A DNA stretch of 64,000 nt from Methylotenera_A aquatica (GTDB lineage Bacteria; Pseudomonadota; Gammaproteobacteria; Burkholderiales; Methylophilaceae): NCBI GenBank assembly GCA_965601485.1, contig OZ271846.1, positions 992,001 through 1,056,000 of the forward strand, in the 5' to 3' direction. The translations under genes were made by a program, and so were the position numbers. Positions within the stretch are counted from its first letter, which is position 1. Each line of letters begins with the position of its first letter. The notes beneath the pieces are model-generated. The model was not told where the DNA came from, did not search any database, and saw only the letters and a program-made list of their open reading frames with translations. This document shows positions 53,313 to 60,929 of this stretch, piece by piece.

Positions 53313-55682
53313 GATTTCTTCCTATATATATTTAAACTGAAGTTAAAGAGGCAAGGCAGCTGGCTAAATAAAGTCACGTGCGGGTACTATTTGAGCTGCA
53401 GTTAATCCTTTAATATTGACTAATGTGCGTGGTACAACTGGGCCAGCGCCATCCGTATCAATTTGTAAAGCAACGCCAGCCGTTATATCTTTAAGCACAA
53501 TATTACCGTTACTGAATGCTGTTGAACCAAGACCTAAACTACTTAGCAAAGTGCTTAATTGGATTTTGTCTGCATACGGAGTGAAGTCGGTAATGGTGTC
53601 GCCCGCTTCGCGCATGCTGTTAAACACAAATGTATCTGCGCCCCTGCCACCCGTTAAAGTATCTACACCTAAACCGCCGATTATGGTGTCATCGCCCACA
53701 GTACCCACTAAAGTATCGCGACCGGCTGTACCAGTTCTGGTTTGGCCTGCAGTTGTTACGGCAATAGCAACATCAATCAAACGGCCTACATTGTCGTATT
53801 GATTTTCTAAGCCATACATATTAGTAGTAATTTCATCGCCATCTGCTGCAGAAATACGACCTAAACCACCCAATGCTTTTGGTGTTTGTATGTAGTTTGC
53901 GAGTGCTTCTTGGTAAGTAATTGTAAATGGACTGTTTTCAAACGCAACGTTATTTAATACGAACGGATAGCCATCGCCACCGTTAGCAGTAAAGTCGATG
54001 GTTGCAAATGAGAACGTGCGGGTCGTATTGACTACTACTCCATCGTTAACCAAAACAGTACCGTCATCTAAAACAACACGTCTAATTCGATTGCCTGTTC
54101 CAACTGAAGCGAGTGTCGCAGCAGATGCACGAGCAGTTTGAGTTGTGTCATAAGTCACTTGGATACCAGATACTTGAGCGTAACGGCCATTATTTGCACC
54201 ATTTGGGCTATTTAAAGCGTATGCATGCTCCAACAAGTCTTTTAGTTGTGTTGCGTTCATGCTTGGCGCGCGTTTAACCAAATTAGTAAACGGTAAAATG
54301 TTAAAGGTATCCCCAACTGACACATTGCCTGCTGCAACAATATTGGTGCGAATACCGCCACCATTTTGAATTGCCACATCTGCATCACCCGCAAAGCGCA
54401 TGGCGTCAGCAACTAAATTACCCAAACCTGTTTCTGCATTACGCACACCTGGAACAAATATACATCTTGTGGCTGGTGAAACTGGTGTGCAAGACGTGTG
54501 TGTAGGTCCATTTAATATAGTTGCAGTGGTGCCAATGATTTGTGCGTTTAAAGCGTTAATATAAGTTTGAACTGGAGCGACGACGTTTGCGTTAAGCGTT
54601 GCATCACCCACTACACGATCCGGATCTGCTACTGCACCTGATACACGAATCATGCGCGTGCTATCGATACTAGTGAGCGCACCTGTTGCATCATTAATTG
54701 TCAGGTTCACTTCACCGACATAACGGTTGCCAAAGTGGCCTGTTAACACTGGTACTGTTTTACCAGTGCTATCAATAGCATTGACAGGATGCGTGTTAAA
54801 AGTTGCCGCCACACCACCGCTAATAAGTCGGTCATCAGGATCAACCATTAGCTCATGACCACCGCCAGACACAACCAAATCAACGCCGCTCAGTGCGGGT
54901 ACCACGATACTGATTTCGTTGTTAGCATTTTGTAAATGGCTCATTAAAATCACGGTATTAACGCCCTCAGTAGAGCGTAAACGATCAACTTCTGTTTGAA
55001 TGATCGGCACCAATGCTTGCAAGTTTTGTAGCTCGGTATTGGAAGGGCTGTAACCAACCAAATTAACCTCGCGAGGTGATGAAATGGTGGGTAATAACGG
55101 TGTAGTAGCACCGACGATACCAATTTTTTTACCGCCAAGTGTTGTGATAATCTTTGATGGGGCAACAGTACCGGCTACTTTTAGTGCACTAAAATCAGCG
55201 GTTGCATCAAAATTAAGGTTTGATGATATGTAAGTAGTACCAGTCACTTTAGCAAAACGTGCTGCAGTAGTTGGTCCTAAATCAAATTCGTGATTACCAA
55301 AAACTGTGGCATCAAAGCCAATCTGACGCATGGCAATCGCATCATAAAAATCTTGGCCGCCATCTGTATAAGCTGTAGCCAAATTAGTCAAGCTAGCTGT
55401 AAAACGTGGGCCAGGCAAAATAGCGTCACCTGCGTTTAATTTAATGACTGTTTTGCCCGCAATCGTTGCTGCAGCTTGTGCATTTGCCACGACAGTGGCT
55501 AAACGATCAATACCTCCGTAAAACGAAATTGCTTGGCCTGCGTTATCACGTAGGTTACCTTGAGCTGAAAGTAACCAGCTTTCTTGGTCACCGACGTGAA
55601 GAATTGTAATGCTTTCAGCAAATGAATTGTTTGCTGCAAACAACATCGAGATGCTAAATGCTAAGTGCTTAATTTTGAACAT
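52855..55682. repeat. duplicated 5'-nucleotidase/PEP-CTERM unit, left copy
   Basis: Pairs with 60472-63299 at a constant offset of 7,617 bp with no net indel. 52855-54916 is almost identical; 54917-55151 is clearly diverged; 55152-55510 is again nearly identical; 55511-55682 is diverged. The mosaic indicates partial homogenisation. Confidence 0.9.
53364..55682 (-). CDS. RTX-type secreted 5'-nucleotidase, left copy
   Basis: 772 aa from the ATG at 55682, preceded by AAAGGAAAC; an upstream in-frame ATG at 55733 would run back into the PEP-CTERM gene. It has a signal peptide (AFSISMLFAANNSFAES), a calcineurin-like metallophosphoesterase domain (HVGDQESW; FGNHEFDLGP) and a C-terminal 5'-nucleotidase domain with GDVAIQNGGGIRTNI-like motifs. 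An RTX repeat block (DTLVGTVGDDTIIGGLGVD then DTLTGGRGADTF, about 665-720) precedes a hydrophobic end. It should cut phosphate from extracellular nucleotides. Paralogue at 60981. Confidence 0.92.
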   Translation of the reverse strand: MFKIKHLAFSISMLFAANNSFAESITILHVGDQESWLLSAQGNLRDNAGQAISFYGGIDRLATVVANAQAAATIAGKTVIKLNAGDAILPGPRFTASLTNLATAYTDGGQDFYDAIAMRQIGFDATVFGNHEFDLGPTTAARFAKVTGTTYISSNLNFDATADFSALKVAGTVAPSKIITTLGGKKIGIVGATTPLLPTISSPREVNLVGYSPSNTELQNLQALVPIIQTEVDRLRSTEGVNTVILMSHLQNANNEISIVVPALSGVDLVVSGGGHELMVDPDDRLISGGVAATFNTHPVNAIDSTGKTVPVLTGHFGNRYVGEVNLTINDATGALTSIDSTRMIRVSGAVADPDRVVGDATLNANVVAPVQTYINALNAQIIGTTATILNGPTHTSCTPVSPATRCIFVPGVRNAETGLGNLVADAMRFAGDADVAIQNGGGIRTNIVAAGNVSVGDTFNILPFTNLVKRAPSMNATQLKDLLEHAYALNSPNGANNGRYAQVSGIQVTYDTTQTARASAATLASVGTGNRIRRVVLDDGTVLVNDGVVVNTTRTFSFATIDFTANGGDGYPFVLNNVAFENSPFTITYQEALANYIQTPKALGGLGRISAADGDEITTNMYGLENQYDNVGRLIDVAIAVTTAGQTRTGTAGRDTLVGTVGDDTIIGGLGVDTLTGGRGADTFVFNSMREAGDTITDFTPYADKIQLSTLLSSLGLGSTAFSNGNIVLKDITAGVALQIDTDGAGPVVPRTLVNIKGLTAAQIVPARDFI

Positions 55683-55710
55683 ATCTGTTTCCTTTAATGA
55701 CGTGAATGAA

Positions 55711-56493
55711 TTAGTTTTTACGACGTGAAGCAAATCCCAAGAAACTTAAACCTGCTAAAAACATGGCATACGTTTCCGGTTCAGGTACAGCAGCGATTGT
55801 AAATGCGGTAGTGTTTGGTACAAGTGCGGCAGAAGTACTATTATTTACTGTATCAACATTCCAGTTATTCACATTAGAAACTAAAGATTTATAATCTGAA
55901 AAACTCACTAAACCTGAACGTGCGCCTGTATATTCAGCAAAATCTGGTTCTGTTGAAGCGCCGGGCTTTGCATTTAAACGGATGGCACTAACGCCCTCGA
56001 TTAATCCTGTACCAGCTAAAGAACCATCAGCAGTGAAAGTGCCATTGGTAATTGCTGCTAAAAATGTAGTTGGAGCAGCTGCGCTACCACCTAAGTAGGC
56101 ATAAATTGTTTCATTTGAGTTGGAAATTCCTGGATTAGAACTACCAGTTACAGTTGCACGAGATAATTGGCCTTGAGAAGCAGAGGCTGTTACTTTATCG
56201 AATGCACTAAAACGAATCACACTACCAGCAGAGATCAAGCTTGGGCCTGAAACCCATTGCATATAAATCTCGCCAGTATTAAAAGCACCGCCAGATCCAA
56301 TTGCACTGCCATTCCATTCGTTGTCAGCAAAATACACCGTACTATTGGCACTGATATCGACGAAACTTACAAATGATAAGCCGTCTTCATCTGCGTTAAA
56401 TGCTGTAAAAGCTATATCACCTGCAGATGTGAGTGCAGCATGCGCATTACCCGCTGCCAATAATGTTGCGACTACTAAAAGTTTTTTGAGCAT
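55711..56493 (-). CDS. PEP-CTERM secreted protein (260 aa)
   Basis: Signal peptide (LLVVATLLAAGNAHAAL), then a beta-rich domain (ISANSTVYFADNEWNGSAIG) and a C-terminal PEP-CTERM tag (VPEPETYAMFLAGLSFLGFASRRKN). It lies 28 bp upstream of the 5'-nucleotidase start. The right-hand copy of this locus has lost all but its 3' tail. Role unknown; probably a surface-associated protein cotranscribed with the nuclease and nucleotidase. Confidence 0.88.
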   Translation of the reverse strand: MLKKLLVVATLLAAGNAHAALTSAGDIAFTAFNADEDGLSFVSFVDISANSTVYFADNEWNGSAIGSGGAFNTGEIYMQWVSGPSLISAGSVIRFSAFDKVTASASQGQLSRATVTGSSNPGISNSNETIYAYLGGSAAAPTTFLAAITNGTFTADGSLAGTGLIEGVSAIRLNAKPGASTEPDFAEYTGARSGLVSFSDYKSLVSNVNNWNVDTVNNSTSAALVPNTTAFTIAAVPEPETYAMFLAGLSFLGFASRRKN

Positions 56494-56533
56494 TAAGTTA
56501 CCTTTAATAATTTAATAATTACTTCAAACACTA

Positions 56534-59500
56534 CTACCAAACAAAATCTCTTGTTACATCAAGATTGACTAAACTTAGCGATTTCAGTATTGCCAATGTG
56601 CGATATGGTGCAGCACCTGCTGGGCCATCAGCATCAATTTGCAAAGTTGCATTGCCAGCAATTAACACCACACGCGCATAACCATCTGCAAAAGGGTTAC
56701 TACCTGTGTAAGCTAAGCCTTGCAATAATGCTGATATCTCAATACGATCAAGTGCAGGCGTAAAATCATTAATCGTATCAATGGCATCACGCATGCTATT
56801 AAATACAAAAGTATCTGCGCCCGCATTGCCAGTCAGTACATCTGGACCAATGCCGCCTGTTATTACGTCATCACCTGCTGTACCAGCTAGTGTGTCGCGA
56901 TTTGAAGTACCATTAATCACTTTTTTCAAGCTTAAACCAATCACAACGGGGTCATGGTCTGAAGATTTAAAAGGTGAATTGGTATATAGATCTTGCGGTT
57001 TAAATTCTGTGTTGTAATCAATCACAAAAGGCTCATCTGCATTGATATGCCAATGTGCTACGTCGGTCATTTGTGCTGCCATACTTACATTAGCCAAAGC
57101 ATGATCTAAGTAGCCAGATTCTCCATCAAACACATACGAGTAACCTGCTTGGCCTTCAAAACGTGCAATTTGGTCTGCAAAGCCTATGCTCGCCATGGTA
57201 TTGATTGGGTCTTCTTTACCATATGCGTTTAAGTCACCCATCACAATTACGTCTAGATCACCTGCCGCGGATTGTACTTGTGGAATAAAGCCATTGGCTA
57301 AACGTTCAGCTTGTTGCACACGCAAATCATTCCAACAACCTTGGCCATCTCCTTGGTCTTGATCAGGATCAGAGTTAGCAGAAGTACTTGGGCAACTACC
57401 TTTTGATTTAAAATGGTTAACTAACACTGAGAATTTTTCACCATTAGCCGCCGCAAAACTTTGAGCAAGTGTTGGGCGATTGTTGATGCTGTCATTATCT
57501 GCAAGTGACACGCCAAATGGAGTGATTTTTGCTGGTTTGTAAATCATCGCTACTTTAATTGCATCTGTGCCCATACCTGTTGCTGGGTCATTGATAAGCG
57601 CATAAGTGCCCGCGCCGATTTTGGCATTCAAACCATCGACTAGGTTTTGAACTGCCACCGCACCATTGTTTTGAATTTCCATTAAACCAACAACATCAGC
57701 ATTAATGGCGGCAATGGCGTTAATAATTTTATCGCGTTGGCGAACAAACTCGGTCGCATTATTAGCACCACGGCAATTACTTGCCGATGTAGAGCCACCT
57801 AAAGTACAGCCTTGACCGGTTTGACCAGAAGCTGTTTGACCATTGGTAAAGGTGGTAAAGTAGTTTAGTACGTTAAAGCTGGCAATTTTTATATTTCCAC
57901 CCACGCTTTCAGGTGCAGTTGTTCTTGCATTTTCTCTTGAAAAAACGGGTGTCACAGTAGCGTGAATTTTATAATCACGTGAGCCAGTGCTACTTGCGGT
58001 AATTAAGCCATACTCAATCACACCAGTAATCGTTTGCGCTACATCACCTGCACGTAAGGTATTATCTTCACCAATAAAAGGGATTGGATTTGGGTTTTGT
58101 GCAGTAGAACCGTCATCTAGTGTAATGCGACGTCTTGCATTTTCATCCGCCAGATTGATTGCGCTTGCAGAATTAGCCTCATAAATATTAGTAGGCTTAA
58201 TCATGCGACCATTGGCTGACAAACTCACTTGACCATAGCGACCTTGAAAGTAATTTTGCGAAACCGTCATTGGGCTCACAATACGCACCAACATACCTTC
58301 ATAAGCTTCTAAGTCACCTTCTGTCGTTTCTGGCAAACTAATATCAACGGGCGTTACAGGGTTGCCAGTGCTTAACACTTGAATATTCGTTGGGCTAACC
58401 AACTCAGTGATTGTATTAAATTCAGTGACGTTAGCATTTAAGCGAATTTTGTCTCCCACATTCACGCTTGCAAGCGCACTGCTGCCGAACACAAATATAC
58501 CATCAGATGTTAAAGCGTTACCGTCACCCGTTTCATCCTGCAAGTAAAAACCACTTAACCCAGCCAGTTTGGCAGTCACGATGCCTTCTGTGACAACACT
58601 TGTACCATTGAGTGGACTGACTGAAGCAGCACCTAAAACACTGCCTTGAATCGTATAAACACGTGTTACTGAGGCAACCGCTTGCACACTAACATTGACT
58701 GTACAAGTCGCGTTTTGCGCTTCGTTATTAGTGAAATTGACGTTCACAGGGTAACTGCCCACTGCCAATGTATTAGCGACATTAAAAGATACGCTTGCAG
58801 ATTGTCCATCACCTGATGCTTGTGTAAATGTGCCTAAATTAATGCCAGCAACAGCGCTGCTAGTAATCGTTGCATTATTTACTACACTATCCGCATCGCT
58901 GGCGGTTAAATTAACAGAAGCCGTTTGACCGAATGTTACGTTTACAGCAGGGCAAGTCGTTACGATAGGTTGGTTAAGAACAGCTTGGCATGGTGCTAAA
59001 GCTGAACTACTATTTCTTGGATTTGGTGAGCCTACTGAAAAATCGGCGCTGTTCACGTTTGTATCCGTACAGCCACCTGCTACACGAAAAATTGCTGTTG
59101 TACTTGAAGGAGCTGGAGCAACTGCTGACTCAAAGAAATTAGCAGTAGTCCCGTAACCGACTAAATCTTCAATTTGCTCTGTTTGCGAAGCGTTGCAAGG
59201 TGTTGAGCCACCATTACAACCTAAACCTACATTAGTTTTTACTAAGACCACTTTACCAGCTGTCGCACTTAACGCTGATGTACCGTTTGCGTCTGTAGTT
59301 GGCAAAGCTGCACCTGCCTGAACTGTTTGTAAACCTACCAATTGATACTGACCAGGCTGTAAAACGCCACTTAATAAAGTAACGCCATTCCCAGAAAACA
59401 ATCCTGTTCCTGCAGCACTTGAATACTGAATCGACCATCCAGATACTGAAACTGGGTCACTAGAGGAATTAAAAATTTCCACATAATCTCTGTTATAAGC

Positions 59501-59620
59501 ATTTCCGTTACCACCATAAACTTGGCTAATTACAACGCCACTATTTGAGGCAAAGGCATGGCTCGTAAATCCCAAAAATAGTATTAGCGGAATTTTTGAA
59601 AAATTTATCTGACGAAGCAT
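56534..59620 (-). CDS. ExeM/NucH-type extracellular nuclease with RTX tail
   Basis: 1028-aa secreted DNase-like protein. A signal peptide ends SHAFAS. A lamin-tail domain spans about 27-150 (VVISQVYGGNGNAYNRDYVE), with a bacterial Ig-like or cadherin-like segment and an OB/nuclease middle region. An endonuclease/exonuclease/phosphatase domain (SFNVLNYF; VVGLMEIQNNG; NHFKSKGSCP; VMGDLNAYGKEDP; SSDHDPVVIG) follows. A C-terminal RTX block has GTAGDDVITGGIGPD and GNAGADTFVFNSMRDA and ends VTRDFVW. First gene of the minus-strand series with PEP-CTERM and 5'-nucleotidase. It would degrade extracellular DNA. Confidence 0.92.
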   Translation of the reverse strand: MLRQINFSKIPLILFLGFTSHAFASNSGVVISQVYGGNGNAYNRDYVEIFNSSSDPVSVSGWSIQYSSAAGTGLFSGNGVTLLSGVLQPGQYQLVGLQTVQAGAALPTTDANGTSALSATAGKVVLVKTNVGLGCNGGSTPCNASQTEQIEDLVGYGTTANFFESAVAPAPSSTTAIFRVAGGCTDTNVNSADFSVGSPNPRNSSSALAPCQAVLNQPIVTTCPAVNVTFGQTASVNLTASDADSVVNNATITSSAVAGINLGTFTQASGDGQSASVSFNVANTLAVGSYPVNVNFTNNEAQNATCTVNVSVQAVASVTRVYTIQGSVLGAASVSPLNGTSVVTEGIVTAKLAGLSGFYLQDETGDGNALTSDGIFVFGSSALASVNVGDKIRLNANVTEFNTITELVSPTNIQVLSTGNPVTPVDISLPETTEGDLEAYEGMLVRIVSPMTVSQNYFQGRYGQVSLSANGRMIKPTNIYEANSASAINLADENARRRITLDDGSTAQNPNPIPFIGEDNTLRAGDVAQTITGVIEYGLITASSTGSRDYKIHATVTPVFSRENARTTAPESVGGNIKIASFNVLNYFTTFTNGQTASGQTGQGCTLGGSTSASNCRGANNATEFVRQRDKIINAIAAINADVVGLMEIQNNGAVAVQNLVDGLNAKIGAGTYALINDPATGMGTDAIKVAMIYKPAKITPFGVSLADNDSINNRPTLAQSFAAANGEKFSVLVNHFKSKGSCPSTSANSDPDQDQGDGQGCWNDLRVQQAERLANGFIPQVQSAAGDLDVIVMGDLNAYGKEDPINTMASIGFADQIARFEGQAGYSYVFDGESGYLDHALANVSMAAQMTDVAHWHINADEPFVIDYNTEFKPQDLYTNSPFKSSDHDPVVIGLSLKKVINGTSNRDTLAGTAGDDVITGGIGPDVLTGNAGADTFVFNSMRDAIDTINDFTPALDRIEISALLQGLAYTGSNPFADGYARVVLIAGNATLQIDADGPAGAAPYRTLAILKSLSLVNLDVTRDFVW

Positions 59621-59867
59621 TTTTGAAGTATCCTGAAAAGTAAATTAAGCAATTAATTACAATTCATTAATATATCAACTCAAAAACATTCAAAAATTAA
59701 GTTTACGTTCGAAAAGATGGTCTTAAAGGACTATAGAAATAAACGAATAATTTGATAATTAAATATATTTCTGCACCGAATCTAGTCCATTAATACTATT
59801 AGAAAATGTATAAATAAGCTTCTTTAATGCTACAGATACAATACAAATATTGATTAGAACCTAAATA
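59621..59867. other. 247-bp spacer upstream of the nuclease gene
   Basis: AT-rich; presumably holds the promoter of the nuclease operon. No gene and no clear promoter boxes are recognisable. Confidence 0.4.
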
Positions 59868-60172
59868 TTACATTTCTGTTTGCTCGGCAAAATCTATAGC
59901 ATAATCAACCTCAACTCCATCATAGCGAAATGTACTATCTAGCTTAGTATTATCAAATGGCAACAAAACCGCACATAAATTCTTTTCGCATTTTATATCA
60001 ATGAAACTTCGGCTCTATATATCGAATGATTTACATAATTAGTAGAATCTAGGCTACTTTCTTTCACCCGTGCAATTACAAAACTAGCGTATTGCCTCGT
60101 GAGTAAATGTGGAGAATCACAAACGCGACTCGGAAATAAAAAACGACCTAGAGATTTCTCCAAGTCCTTAAT
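59868..60172 (-). pseudogene. decayed tyrosine recombinase (integrase) C-terminal part
   Basis: Minus-strand frames spell out the C-terminal half of a small tyrosine integrase. The first frame gives FLFPSRVCDSPHLLTRQYA and NHSIYRAEVSLI (the HxxR region, Arg displaced) before a TAA at 59993. After a frameshift a second frame gives KLDSTFRYDGVEVDYAIDF and AEQTEM before the stop at 59868. These match the LFPSR..SPHL.TRQYA, HS.RR.K.SLIY and KL.ST.RYLG.EVDDAL..AEQTE blocks of the family. The N-terminal half is absent and the catalytic residues are damaged, so it is inactive. Confidence 0.8.
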
Positions 60173-60174
60173 TT

Positions 60175-60214
60175 TGGTGGCCCCTCTGTGAGTCGAACAC
60201 AGTACCAACGGATT
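60175..60214 (-). tRNA. 3' half of tRNA-Ile(CAU), remnant
   Basis: Reads as the 3' exon of a tRNA: two loop bases AA (60213-60214), anticodon-stem TCCGT, variable TGGTA, a perfect T arm CTGTG-TTCGACT-CACAG, acceptor AGGGGCC, A73 and encoded CCA. The acceptor and body match tRNA-Ile2 (CAU; E. coli ileX has GGCCCCU/AGGGGCC). The 5' half is not present upstream in the window. Not expected to yield a functional tRNA. Confidence 0.8.
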
Positions 60215-60290
60215 CTGGTTTGTGACGGTTTCCCGCCTCCCTGGACTATGCCTTCACCATGGCTTGCGCTTTAGGTGGTTAGAGTCTGTG
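60215..60290 (-). ncRNA. 3' end of an Azoarcus-type group I intron, remnant
   Basis: Directly upstream of the tRNA 3' exon in the tRNA sense. P8 is CCACCTAAAGC...CATGGTG, the P7 3' strand AAGGCATAGTCC, P9 GGCGG-GAAA-CCGTC with a GNRA loop, and the terminal ACAAACCAG ends in the omega G. The order and most bases match the 3' end of the Azoarcus tRNA-Ile intron. The core upstream of P7 (P1-P6, P3) is missing or scrambled, so the ribozyme cannot be complete here. Confidence 0.8.
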
Positions 60291-60361
60291 TGTAATTACA
60301 TGTTACAACTTTGAAAAAACTTGCATCAAAATCCCGCTTTTAGTTTACTGTTTACTTAACG

Positions 60362-60389
60362 AAAAAGCACACCAAACGGTGTGCTTTTT
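60362..60389. terminator. terminator of right PEP-CTERM gene
   Basis: Perfect 12-bp inverted repeat AAAAAGCACACC/GGTGTGCTTTTT with a 4-nt loop. It ends transcription of the PEP-CTERM gene at 60408 and could also work on the plus strand. Confidence 0.85.
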
Positions 60390-60407
60390 ATTATGCAAAA
60401 TTACAAA

Positions 60408-60929
60408 CTATAACTCAATTTTGCGACGACGAGATAGCACACCCATTAAACCTAGACCAGCCAAAAACATGGCGTAAGTTTCTGGTTCTGGAACTGGTGC
60501 TGCTGCTGTGTAAGTAATACCACCTAAGCCACTAACTCCTGAAGTTGTCTCATAAGATGTAAAAGCATCAGATGTATCCAAACTGCCGGCGACAAACGTA
60601 AAGTTTACGTTCGGCGATACGGATTCAATATTTAGAGAAAGACCTAAAAAAGAACCGTCTTGAAATGAAACATCTGGAGTACCAGCTAGAGAAGCAAAAT
60701 TGTAGCTAGTATTTAAGAAGCTCATATCAAAACTGAGCAAACCTGTAATATCTAAATCGCTCATATCAATAGTTGCGTCATCAAAACTAAAGCTACCTGA
60801 ATATGATTCGCCAATATAAAAACCTGAGTCAACTGCACCAGTAAAATTGTAGTTTTGAACTGCAGCTTGGGCTGGTAGAACAGCGCTCAATAATGCAATG
60901 ATTGCTAAATGTCTAATTGTATTTTTCAT
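60408..60929 (-). CDS. PEP-CTERM secreted protein, right copy
   Basis: 173 aa. The body is identical to the left copy (52788) through the Pro-Glu-Pro of the tag. The sorting tail then changes to TYAMFLAGLGLMGVLSRRRK plus IEL, where the left copy has a different helix and basic end. Same signal peptide and ribosome binding site. It follows the 5'-nucleotidase by 51 bp, with identical spacer sequence. Confidence 0.9.
   Translation of the reverse strand: MKNTIRHLAIIALLSAVLPAQAAVQNYNFTGAVDSGFYIGESYSGSFSFDDATIDMSDLDITGLLSFDMSFLNTSYNFASLAGTPDVSFQDGSFLGLSLNIESVSPNVNFTFVAGSLDTSDAFTSYETTSGVSGLGGITYTAAAPVPEPETYAMFLAGLGLMGVLSRRRKIEL

Noticed and set aside
53416..53802. Plus-strand ORFs antisense to the RTX region (both copies, also 61033-61419)
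   Set aside because: Open only because the coding strand lacks certain codons; composition and lack of start context mark them as shadows.
59993..60208. 71-codon minus-strand ORF as a real protein
   Set aside because: It begins inside the tRNA 3' exon and its C-terminal part is the decayed integrase.
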